Part shown: positions 1 through 7,462 of the stretch, one piece after another
How positions within the stretch are numbered: the stretch's first letter is position 1
How the letters are laid out: every line of letters begins with the position of its first letter
NCBI GenBank assembly: GCA_005804885.1
Contig: SYOX01000047.1
Location: 1-53,921, forward strand
Origin: Pseudomonadota bacterium
GTDB taxonomy: Bacteria > Myxococcota_A > Bradymonadia > Bradymonadales > GCA-2716585
Direction: 5' to 3'
DNA: 53,921 nt
The notes under the pieces: model-generated
The model's database searches: none
What the model was told of the DNA's origin: nothing
Seen by the model: the letters and a program-made list of their open reading frames with translations, nothing else
Made by a program: the position numbers and the translations under genes

Positions 1-1
1 C

Positions 2-517
2 GGATCATTGCTGATCAATGAGGTGCTCTCGGCGGTGCCGACCGAGGGCGGCGACGCCAACGGTGACGGCGTCCGCTCCTCCTCCGACGACGAGTTCATC
101 GAGCTTGTCAACGTCTCGGACCAGCCCGTCCTGCTCGCCGGCCTTCGCATCTTCAAGGAGGCCACCCAGAAGGCCGTCATCAACACCGAGTGCCTCCAGC
201 CCGGCCAGGCCCTCGTCCTCTTCGCCGGACTGGAGGCCAACGCCGCGCTGCCGACCTTCCCGGGCGCGCTGGTCGAGGTCACGACGACCACCTGGGGGTT
301 GACCAACGGCGGCACGATCCTTCGCCTCGTCGGCCCCGGCGACGCCGAGATCCTCAGCCTCACGCTGCCCTCCAGCGCCAACCAGTCCCTCACCCGTCAG
401 ATCGACCTCGATCCCAACAGCCCCCTCGTCGGCCACACCTCGCTCAACCCCGCCCTCCTCTTCAGCCCCGGCGCCTGCGCCTCCGGCGCCCCGCTCTCCT
501 CAGGCTGCCCTCGGTGA
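2..517 (+). CDS. Lamin-tail-domain (LTD) surface protein, 3' part only
   Basis: The reading frame is open to the left window edge, so the true start lies outside; the TTG at 8 is not needed as a start. The visible part has the typical lamin-tail beginning (LLINEVL, then DDEFIELVN) followed by short beta-strand segments with hydrophobic/glycine turns, e.g. PGQALVLFAG and GGTILRL. It ends in a Cys-containing tail (ACASG, SSGCPR). LTD domains in bacteria occur in secreted or surface-exposed proteins and are thought to mediate adhesion or complex assembly. A DUF2330 surface-protein gene follows on the same strand after about 257 bp. The family call is fairly safe; the function of the whole protein cannot be judged from this fragment. 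Confidence 0.75.
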   Translation, partial: GSLLINEVLSAVPTEGGDANGDGVRSSSDDEFIELVNVSDQPVLLAGLRIFKEATQKAVINTECLQPGQALVLFAGLEANAALPTFPGALVEVTTTTWGLTNGGTILRLVGPGDAEILSLTLPSSANQSLTRQIDLDPNSPLVGHTSLNPALLFSPGACASGAPLSSGCPR

Positions 518-774
518 TCGCGGGGGGCCGACCTCACCCCAGCCCTCGCCAGGTGCCCACGATCATGGATGAATCCCTGATCCGTGGCCCCGCGAGGGGG
601 CGTTGACGACGTGAATACGGAAAGCCTGGAGCGCCCGTGGACACGCTCGAAGAACGCGCCTACCTTGAAGGTCAAATGGGCGACCGAGTGACGATGAATC
701 AAGGATCATCACCTCGGCGCCCTGGTCGGCGGGCGAGGCGCCGACCCTCTGAACACCACGCCCAGGAGCAGCCC
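518..774. other. Intergenic region between LTD and DUF2330 genes
   Basis: This holds no convincing gene. A short C4-GCGA-G4 hairpin lies at 588-599, but it lacks a T-run and is not a clear terminator. The last bases carry the ribosome-binding site of the next gene (AGGAG at 763-767). Confidence 0.4.
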
Positions 775-2526
775 ATGTTGCGTTCCCCCTTGCCCCGAAT
801 CCTCCTCCTGCTCGCCGCGCTGCTCCCCGCAGCCGCAGGCCTCGACCTGCTCCTGTCCCCCTCCGAGGCCCTGGCCTGCGGGGGCCTGTTCTGCGACCAG
901 AACAACGGGGTGGTCAACCAGACGGCCGAGCAGATCATCTTCAGCGACAACCAGGACGGGACGGTCACGGCCGTCGTGCAGATCCTCTACAGCGGCCCGG
1001 CCGACTCTTTCTCCTGGGTCCTGCCCGTCCCCGGCATCCCCGAGGTCGGGATCTCCTCCAACACCGCCTTCGCGCGCCTCCAGGCCGCCACCAACCCCTC
1101 CTATCGCCTCAACACCATCATCGAAGGCGAATGCAATGACGACGACCTCGCCTTCAACGACGCCGAGGGTGTGCCCGAGGCCGAGCCGGAGGGTGAGCCC
1201 GAGGGAGGCCCCGGCGGCGTGGAGGTGGTGGGCAGCGGGTCGGTAGGCCCCTACGATTACGAGATCATCGCGGTCGACCCCGAGCTTGAGGATCTGGCCG
1301 AGGTCGCGGTGCAGTGGCTGGACGACAACGGCTACGACGTGACGGCCATCGGCCCGGACGTGCTGCGGCCCTACCTCGAAGACGGCCTCAACCTCATCGC
1401 CTTCCGCCTCAACAAGTCCTCGGACGCGGGCTCGATCCGCCCCGTGGTGCTGACCTACACCACCGACCACCCCATGATCCCCATCCGGCCGACCGCCGTG
1501 GCCGTCAATGACAACATGGGCATCATGACCTTCGTCCTGGGGCAGGACCGCGCCATCCCCGCCAACTATCGACACCTCCAGCTGAACGAGGCCGTCATCA
1601 ACTGGTTCAACCCCAACTCCAACTACGCCCAGGCCATCAACATTGCCGCAGACGAGTCCGGCGGCCAGGGCTTCGTCACCGAGTTCGCCGGCGCCTCGTC
1701 CGCCTTCGTCGAGACCGTCTTCAGCTCTGAGGAGGAGGCGATCTGGCAGGAGATCCAGGACACCGACTGGGCTGGCCGCGAGGGTGAGCTGATCTCGCTC
1801 ATCATGAACAACTACAGAGGCTTCGATGGCATCCTCGACGTCATCACCGACCAGCTCCCGCTGCCTCAAGACGTCACCCCCGAGGACTACCTGGGCTGCT
1901 TCTTCTGCTACGAGGATCTGTTCCAGGGCGAGGAGATCGAAGGCTTCGACCCCGTCACCGCGATCGCGGCGCTGGAGACCCTCGTCGTCAAGCCGATGCA
2001 GGACACGAAGGATTTGATCAACAGCCAGCCCTACATGACGCGGATGTTCACCACCATGTCGGCGCGCGAGATGACCCTGGACCCCTCCTTCCTCTTCAAC
2101 ACCACCCTCGGCGACGTCTCCAACACCCACGTCGCCGATCGCGTCGTCGAGTGCTCGCTCGAGTTCAGCCAGTTCGATGCGCCCTGGCGCGTTGACCTGG
2201 GCAATGGCGTCGTCGTGCGCGGCCAGGGGCAGGTGTGGCCCTTCGGCGTCGAGGGCGACATGCCCGCCAACCGCGAGATCCGGCAGATGGACGCCGAAGG
2301 CGAGGGCGACGTGATCGCCGACAACGCCATGATCATCGAGCAGGCGCTTGCGGCCAACAACGCCAACTTCCCCTCTCCTGGCTCCACGCCTGTCCCCACG
2401 CCCGACGAGGGCGAGGTGGACGCCTGCGCCTGCGCTCAATCGCCCGCGCGCCCCACGCCCGTCCCGCTGGCGCTGCTGGGCCTGGCGATCGTCGCCCTCG
2501 GCGGCGTCCTGGTGCGCCGCCGTTGA
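775..2526 (+). CDS. DUF2330 family protein with MYXO-CTERM-like anchor
   Basis: An exported protein of about 583 residues. I chose the ATG at 775, preceded by AGGAG, because it begins directly with a signal peptide (MLRSPLPRILLLLAALL). The frame is open upstream to 637, but that extension is Arg/Pro-rich and signal-less. The mature N-terminus carries the Cys pair typical of DUF2330 (ACGGLFCDQ), followed by the family's conserved 'ILYSGPADSFSWVLPVP' region. The C-terminus has Cys residues (DACACAQ), a Pro-rich linker, one hydrophobic helix and a run of Arg. This matches the MYXO-CTERM pattern of surface sorting tags in Myxococcota, whose processing releases or lipidates the protein at the Cys. 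Molecular role unknown. The 3' 77 bp reappear almost exactly at 4517-4593. Confidence 0.85.
   Translation: MLRSPLPRILLLLAALLPAAAGLDLLLSPSEALACGGLFCDQNNGVVNQTAEQIIFSDNQDGTVTAVVQILYSGPADSFSWVLPVPGIPEVGISSNTAFARLQAATNPSYRLNTIIEGECNDDDLAFNDAEGVPEAEPEGEPEGGPGGVEVVGSGSVGPYDYEIIAVDPELEDLAEVAVQWLDDNGYDVTAIGPDVLRPYLEDGLNLIAFRLNKSSDAGSIRPVVLTYTTDHPMIPIRPTAVAVNDNMGIMTFVLGQDRAIPANYRHLQLNEAVINWFNPNSNYAQAINIAADESGGQGFVTEFAGASSAFVETVFSSEEEAIWQEIQDTDWAGREGELISLIMNNYRGFDGILDVITDQLPLPQDVTPEDYLGCFFCYEDLFQGEEIEGFDPVTAIAALETLVVKPMQDTKDLINSQPYMTRMFTTMSAREMTLDPSFLFNTTLGDVSNTHVADRVVECSLEFSQFDAPWRVDLGNGVVVRGQGQVWPFGVEGDMPANREIRQMDAEGEGDVIADNAMIIEQALAANNANFPSPGSTPVPTPDEGEVDACACAQSPARPTPVPLALLGLAIVALGGVLVRRR
2446..2522 (+). 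repeat. Direct repeat copy 1 (MYXO-CTERM tail coding)
   Basis: This 77-bp stretch encodes the Pro linker, the hydrophobic helix and the first Arg residues of the DUF2330 protein. It matches 4517-4593 in the same orientation with a single difference (C at 2460, T at 4531). The two copies bracket the low-GC kinase gene. Confidence 0.9.
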
Positions 2527-2659
2527 TCGCCTGCTGTCTGACCCGAAGCAATACCCGCTTGGTCCAATGGTAATGGAACGCCGACTCTCGGGGCTGCTCC
2601 AGCTTCGCGAGAAAGGTCACAGACGAAGCCCCTCTTCGAACCGCGTCTGAGAGGCTTCT

Positions 2660-4171
2660 TTAGAGACTGGCAAGCTCCATCATGAGTTTGCGGCGAGTCA
2701 CAACATCGAAGAAGCTGAGCTGGGAGAGCCTCATGAGGATTTCATTCTTCTTTTTGAAGCGCTCGTTCTCGATCGCAAGCACCGCCTGAGCGGCGACGAG
2801 CTGCTGGATCTGGGCCGTGGCCTCGATGTTGGACTTGTGAATCTGTTGGCGATCCTGGTCGTGGATGGTCATCAGGGCTCCCAGTTGGCCGTTGTCCACG
2901 ACCTTGCCTGAGGGGGTCTGGGGAGTCGGCGAGTAGGGGCCAAGGCCAGTGACAGTCGAGCCAATGGTGTTGAGGAACTGTGTGGTCTCCTTGACGAAGT
3001 CGCCCAGGTTCGCGAGGCGAGCCTCACGATCCTTGACGAGCATCTTCATACAGAGCGCGTCGAGCGCCTTTGGGATGTCGGGCCTCTTGGTCGAGGGCGG
3101 CATAATGTCCTCGGTGACGATCTTGAAGAATAGCTGCATCGGCGAGGAGAACTCGATGGGATGTTCTTCAGTGAGCGCCTGGTAGAGCATGATGCCAAAG
3201 GCCCAGACGTCGGCCCGTGCGTCCAGATCGTGACGATCTTCGATCTGTTCGGGAGACAGATAGGGCACGGTCCCCATCAACCCTCCTCCGCTTGCGGCGG
3301 TGATGGCACCGCAGGTGCGCTCCAGGAGATGATCGGGGAAATCGTAGGTCACCGACTCGACGACGATCTTGGGGATGTCCAGCGAGTAGCTCATGCCGGA
3401 CTGGATCGAGACGAGCCCCCAGTCGATGACATAGGCATCGCCCAGACTCCCCACGAGGATATTGCTGGGCTTGAGATCCCTGTGCCACAGACCGCGGCTG
3501 TGGGCATAATCCACTGCCAGCGCCGCCGAGCGCAGCACGCGCACTCGCTCGATCAAAGACAACACCGGAAGAAGTTCGTCGAAGGGCTGACCCTCGATGT
3601 AGCGCATCGTGTAATAGAGTTCGTTCTCGGAGAAAAATCCCAGGTCATAGACCGGAATGATGTGTGGATGTTGAAGGCGAGCAGTGATGATGGCCTCGCG
3701 GACGAACTGCTGGACGAGGCTTGGGTCCTTCGCAGCGCGCTCAAGCATGACCTTCATGGCCACGAAGCGTCCCGAAAGCCTTTCCTGCATCAGGACGATC
3801 TTGCCCATCCCCCCTTGGTTGATGGTCTTGATGAAGTGGTAGCGCTCCAGGAGAGTCGCAGTGGTCTGAGTGCCGAGGTCTTGGCTCAGGGCGATGCGAT
3901 CCTCAACGAAGCCGAACTTGCCGGTCGGCTCGACCGTCCTCCCAAGCGGCCTTTGCAACCCCGGATCAGTATCCCGCATCTGCCCCGAGTCCATCGACCT
4001 GGAGTTTGTCTCGACGCCCGGCACTGAGGGCTCGACGAAGGTCCGGCTCAGGTCGCCCTCCATCCCTTGAAGATCCTCCGAACCTTGGATCTTGGTCGTG
4101 CAAATGGGGCAGGATATGTGAGTCAGCGGGTCATAAGGACGGTTACATAAGGGACAGTGTTGCACCGCCAT
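2660..4171 (-). CDS. Zinc-ribbon Ser/Thr protein kinase with C-terminal coiled coil
   Basis: A 503-residue cytoplasmic Hanks-type kinase with no membrane segment. The ATG at 4171 was chosen because it begins with two CPxC knuckles (C6/C9 and C21/C24). The longer open frame up to 4729 is filler that crosses the repeat copy. Kinase motifs: Gly loop NQGGMGK near 118-124, VAMK (Lys140), HRDLKPSN at 230-237 and an APE-equivalent SPE near 306. The DFG motif reads DWG at 250-252, a substitution seen in some bacterial kinases. After residue 430 there is a Gln/Glu-rich helical tail, probably a coiled coil. Sampled 60-base lines in the gene have 45-52% GC, against about 73% in a DUF2330-gene line, and codon use is less biased to G/C. 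Together with the flanking repeats this suggests acquisition by transfer. Confidence 0.88.
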   Translation of the reverse strand: MAVQHCPLCNRPYDPLTHISCPICTTKIQGSEDLQGMEGDLSRTFVEPSVPGVETNSRSMDSGQMRDTDPGLQRPLGRTVEPTGKFGFVEDRIALSQDLGTQTTATLLERYHFIKTINQGGMGKIVLMQERLSGRFVAMKVMLERAAKDPSLVQQFVREAIITARLQHPHIIPVYDLGFFSENELYYTMRYIEGQPFDELLPVLSLIERVRVLRSAALAVDYAHSRGLWHRDLKPSNILVGSLGDAYVIDWGLVSIQSGMSYSLDIPKIVVESVTYDFPDHLLERTCGAITAASGGGLMGTVPYLSPEQIEDRHDLDARADVWAFGIMLYQALTEEHPIEFSSPMQLFFKIVTEDIMPPSTKRPDIPKALDALCMKMLVKDREARLANLGDFVKETTQFLNTIGSTVTGLGPYSPTPQTPSGKVVDNGQLGALMTIHDQDRQQIHKSNIEATAQIQQLVAAQAVLAIENERFKKKNEILMRLSQLSFFDVVTRRKLMMELASL

Positions 4172-4501
4172 GATGCCCTCAAACCATGCTCTGTTGACGT
4201 TTGGGAGGCTCTTCGTGCGAACCTGGTACGTTGAAAGAACACCAGACAAACTAAGCCCCAACAGGCATGAATCTAACAGACAACAAGTGAGAGCGCATCT
4301 CGTTTTCATCGAACACGACAACATGCACGACGGCGACAAGATCCAGATCGTGGTGCTTCCGCCCGAGCGCGACCATAGCCCCCAGCGCACGACGACGGCA
4401 ATCGAGACCATCGCGACGTTCTTGAGGCACCATGGCCCCAACTTCGATTCGTGGCCAACTGTCTTCTTTTTGTCGCCGACGACACCCCGGCGCACCAGCG
4501 C

Positions 4502-4600
4502 GGCGTCTGCGCCCAGGCGCGCCCCACGCCTGTCCCGCTGGCGCTGCTGGGCCTGGCGATCGTCGCCCTCGGCGGCGTCCTGGTGCGCCGCCGCCGCTGA
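4502..4600 (+). pseudogene. Orphan MYXO-CTERM tail, remnant of a second surface-protein gene
   Basis: This frame encodes GVCAQ, then a Pro linker, the helix PLALLGLAIVALGGVLV, four Arg and a stop (TGA 4598-4600). It is nearly identical to the end of the DUF2330 protein. The frame has a stop at 4376-4378 and no start or signal peptide, so there is no gene body. Similarity continues slightly beyond the exact 77 bp, since both copies have CAQ before the linker. This favours decay of a paralogous gene over a simple target-site duplication. Confidence 0.65.
4517..4593 (+). repeat. Direct repeat copy 2 (MYXO-CTERM tail coding)
   Basis: The partner of 2446-2522, 76 of 77 bases identical, offset by 2071 bp and in the same orientation. 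It is located beyond the 5' end of the low-GC kinase gene. Confidence 0.9.
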
Positions 4601-4737
4601 TCCCCTCATCCAGGCCTTCGCCTCGCCCTCGGGCACACATCGAGATCGTTGAATTCGTTGACGATCTCGACCGCCCTTGGAACCGCCATGGCGGGCGCAT
4701 CGACCCCTCCCCATCCCGTCCGATCCCACGCCCTGAG

Positions 4738-7206
4738 TTAGAAGGTGGTGCGGGCGCCGATCTGGAAGAGGAGGGGCTTGGCGGGGCGGGCGCCGAAGGG
4801 GAGGCGCGCGACGATGGGCTGGGCGTTCAGAGCGTTGTCGACCTTGAAGTAGAACTGGGAGTCCTCGAAGAAGTCCCAGTGCGCGGAGAGGTCGACCATG
4901 ACGAAGCGGTCGGTGACCTTGTCGTCGCCGTCGCCGTCCTGGTAGGCGCTCTCGTGCATCTCGTCGACGAGGACGGCGGAGATGGCCAGCCCCCAGTCCG
5001 AGGCGTCGAGGCCGGTGGTGACGGAGAGCTGGTGGACGGGCAGGTAGGGGAGGGCGTCCCCTGCCTTGACCTCGCCGAACTGAGGATTATCGGAGGTGAA
5101 GGAGGTCTCGAAGTTGGCCAGGGTCAGCGTGTAGGCCAGCCGCGCGGGGATGGACAAGCCGCTCTTGCCGATGTCGAGGTGGGAGGAGAGCATGGATTCG
5201 AGGCCGAGGACGCGGACCTCTCCGGCGTTGAACTGGAGGTCGATCTGGGACTCGTCGCAGCCGGCGGAGAAGGAGCACTCGCCGGTCAGGTTGGTGTAAT
5301 CATTGAAGAATCCGATGAGTTCGGCGTGGATGTCGGCCTTGGGGTCGTCGTAGCGCAGGCCGGCCTCGTAGTTGAGGCTGATCTCGGGCTCGACGGCGTC
5401 GGGTTGTCCGGGGGCGACGGGGCTGAAGCCGCGGTGGACGCCGGCCAGGGCGCCCAGCTCGGGCGTCAGGGCGTAGTGGACGCCGAAGCCGGGCAGGAAG
5501 ACCTGCTGGAAGTGGGTGTCGCGCGATTGGGTCTTCCGGTCGAAGAGCTCGGTCTGGATGACCTCCATGCGAAGGCCAGGGGCGAGGCTGAGGCGGCCGA
5601 GGGTGGTGACGTCGGTGAGGTAGGCGGCCAGGGCGACGGCGGAGGCGCGGTTGCGGGTCAGGGAGAGGGAGGGCAGGCCGGCGTCGACGAGGGCGCCGGC
5701 CTCCATGAGGAAGCTCTGCTCGGTGTGTTCGCGCTCGATCTGGTCGTGGTGGAGGCGCAGGCCGAGGCGCAGCTCGGTGGACCAGGTCTTGGTGGCGTGG
5801 ACCTTGTGGGCCTCGGCCTGGGCGCCTTCAGAGACGAAGGTCCGGGCGTTGGTGCCGATCTGGAGAGCCTCGCCGGGAGAGCTTGAGTCCTGCTGGCCGG
5901 TCAGGACGTCGTAGAAGAGCCGTCGCTGGCCGGAGGTGGGGTCGTCGAGGATCTCTTCGAGGCTGGGGCCTTCCTGAAAGCTGTTGAGCTTCCTCCAGGC
6001 GCGGTCGAAGTCGTGGCGGTAGAGGGCGGCGGTGAGGTCGAAGTCGTCGCCGACGTCCATGCGGTACTGGAGCTGGAGTTGGGTGCGGAGCCACTCCATG
6101 CGGTCGCGCTCGGAGGCGGCGTAGCGGCGGTAGGGGTTGGCCTTGAAGTCGGCGTCGCTCAGGCCGAGGTAGGTCTCCCGGGATATCTCGCGGGCGAAGC
6201 CCAGGCGCAGGCGCAGGCGGTGGAAGGTCTCGGCGCTCAGGTCGGAGTTGATCTGGCCCAGGGCGGTGATCTCGGACTTGGAGAAGCCCGTGGGGCCGCC
6301 GGAGTCGAGCTCCTTGAAGCCCTCGGACTGGAGGTGGACGCCCTCGATGAGGAAGCCGCCCCAGGGCGCGCTGTCGCCGTAGTAGAGGTGGGCCTTGCCG
6401 GAGGGGGTCAGCGAGGCGGCGAAGAGGCCGAGGGCGAGGTCGACGCTGCCCTCGGGCTCGAAGGGGATGTCGCGGGAGACGAAGTTGATCGCGCCGCCGA
6501 TGGTGTTTGGGCCGAAGCGGACGGCGGCGGGGCCCTTGAAGACCTCGACGTTGACCATGCGGGTCATCATGGGGAAGTAGTAGGCGGCGGGGGCGGCGTA
6601 GGGGGCCGGGGCCAGGAGGATGCCGTCCTCCATGAGCGTTACTTTCTTGCTGCGATCGGAGTTTGCGCCGCGCAGGCCGATGTTGGGTCGCAGCCCGAAG
6701 GCGTCCTCCTGGCGCACGTAGAGGCCGGGGACGCGCAGCAGGATGCTGTGGGCGTCGTCGAATTCGAACTCCTTGAGCTCGTCCTCGCCGACGTTGGAGG
6801 CGGAGCCCCCCATGCGCGCCAGCTCCTCGGGCGTGGCGGTGACGATGATCGGGCCAAGCTCCGACTCGTCGCGCTCTTCGGGCTCCTCGACGACGGGGTC
6901 TTCCTCCTCTTCGGGGTCATCCAGGACGATGATCTCATCCTCGGGATCTCCCTCGGCGGGCTCGGCTTGCTCTTCGCCCTCGGGGTCCGAGGGGGCGTCG
7001 GCCTCCGGCTCGTCGGCCTCTGGCTCATCGGCCTCTGGCGCGTCGGGATCTTGAGGATCCTCAGGATCGGCGGGATCTTCGCCGCCCTCATCGGGGGGAT
7101 CCTGGTCGCCGCACGGGGCGGCGGGGCAGGCCGAGGCGGGCGCAGAGGCCAGGGTGAGGGCGCAGGTCGAGAGCAGCAGCGCGATCAAGAGGGGGGTGGT
7201 CTTCAT
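4738..7206 (-). CDS. TonB-dependent outer-membrane receptor, FecA-like
   Basis: An 822-residue outer-membrane active transporter for an iron chelate or similar ligand, energised by TonB. It has a signal peptide at 1-26 (MKTTPLLIALLLSTCALTLA). Next comes a long Asp/Glu/Pro segment at about 33-117 with repeats such as PEADEPEAD, then a TonB-box-like stretch IIVTATPEE near 120. The plug at about 130-250 holds GLRGANSDRSKK, VTLMEDGILLAPAPY and the FecA-type motif RFGPNTIGGAINF. The beta-barrel runs to a C-terminal Phe, the usual outer-membrane assembly signal. Length is normal for the family plus the acidic insert, which may bind cations or span the periplasm. No FecI/FecR pair is nearby. A strong promoter with a Fur-like box lies about 100-160 bp upstream. 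Ligand unknown. Confidence 0.92.
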   Translation of the reverse strand: MKTTPLLIALLLSTCALTLASAPASACPAAPCGDQDPPDEGGEDPADPEDPQDPDAPEADEPEADEPEADAPSDPEGEEQAEPAEGDPEDEIIVLDDPEEEEDPVVEEPEERDESELGPIIVTATPEELARMGGSASNVGEDELKEFEFDDAHSILLRVPGLYVRQEDAFGLRPNIGLRGANSDRSKKVTLMEDGILLAPAPYAAPAAYYFPMMTRMVNVEVFKGPAAVRFGPNTIGGAINFVSRDIPFEPEGSVDLALGLFAASLTPSGKAHLYYGDSAPWGGFLIEGVHLQSEGFKELDSGGPTGFSKSEITALGQINSDLSAETFHRLRLRLGFAREISRETYLGLSDADFKANPYRRYAASERDRMEWLRTQLQLQYRMDVGDDFDLTAALYRHDFDRAWRKLNSFQEGPSLEEILDDPTSGQRRLFYDVLTGQQDSSSPGEALQIGTNARTFVSEGAQAEAHKVHATKTWSTELRLGLRLHHDQIEREHTEQSFLMEAGALVDAGLPSLSLTRNRASAVALAAYLTDVTTLGRLSLAPGLRMEVIQTELFDRKTQSRDTHFQQVFLPGFGVHYALTPELGALAGVHRGFSPVAPGQPDAVEPEISLNYEAGLRYDDPKADIHAELIGFFNDYTNLTGECSFSAGCDESQIDLQFNAGEVRVLGLESMLSSHLDIGKSGLSIPARLAYTLTLANFETSFTSDNPQFGEVKAGDALPYLPVHQLSVTTGLDASDWGLAISAVLVDEMHESAYQDGDGDDKVTDRFVMVDLSAHWDFFEDSQFYFKVDNALNAQPIVARLPFGARPAKPLLFQIGARTTF

Positions 7207-7300
7207 GCCTTCTCGTCGGGCTCAGGCGGCCACAGGGTCGCCGGGTCTTCGGGCCGCGCGGGCGAGTCGCCGGGTTGGCCCTGGGTCGGTGCGAGCTGAT

Positions 7301-7325
7301 GCAAATGAAAATCAATTTCATTTGC
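7301..7325 (-). promoter_or_regulatory. Fur-like operator
   Basis: A perfect 10-bp inverted repeat, GCAAATGAAA and TTTCATTTGC, separated by ATCAA. The core TGAAAATCAATTTCA fits the 7-1-7 Fur box TGATAATNATTATCA with few mismatches. The AT-rich site stands out in a ~70% GC background. It starts about 5 bases after the predicted transcription start, so bound Fur would block initiation when iron is plentiful. Confidence 0.82.
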
Positions 7326-7336
7326 GGGGTAAGGTT

Positions 7337-7365
7337 GTTCTAGAGGGGCCGGGGGTTGGTGTCAA
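7337..7365 (-). promoter_or_regulatory. Sigma-70-type promoter of the TonB receptor gene
   Basis: On the minus strand a consensus -35 TTGACA (7365-7360) is followed by a 17-base spacer and the -10 TAGAAC (7342-7337). Start of transcription is predicted near 7330, giving a leader of about 124 bases. The Fur-like box lies immediately downstream. Confidence 0.65.
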
Positions 7366-7462
7366 GATGATCGCGTCGGGGTTGACGCGCTCGCCATCGG
7401 CGCCGACCCGTTGGGATGGGCGTGTGGCTCGATGGCGGTGCTGGATCGGCGAGGAGGGGGGG

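Larger units (their letters stand above)
4172..4737. other. Gene-poor stretch upstream of the kinase
   Basis: This 566-base stretch holds no intact gene. The first ~150 bases are low-GC like the kinase and probably contain its promoter. From about 4320 the composition returns to high GC. The only recognisable item is the orphan MYXO-CTERM tail ending at 4600. The rest, 4601-4737, shows nothing recognisable before the receptor gene ends at 4738. Confidence 0.6.

Noticed and set aside
4170..4652. 160-codon plus-strand frame opposite the kinase start
   Set aside because: It crosses the MYXO-CTERM copy out of frame and has no recognisable domain; part of a gene remnant at most.
2660..4729. Long form of the kinase starting near 4729
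   Set aside because: The extra 186 residues cross the repeat copy antisense and precede the natural zinc-ribbon start at 4171.
4432..5886. Plus-strand frame running from the orphan tail into the receptor gene
   Set aside because: It reads the repeat in the wrong frame and then the antisense of the receptor.
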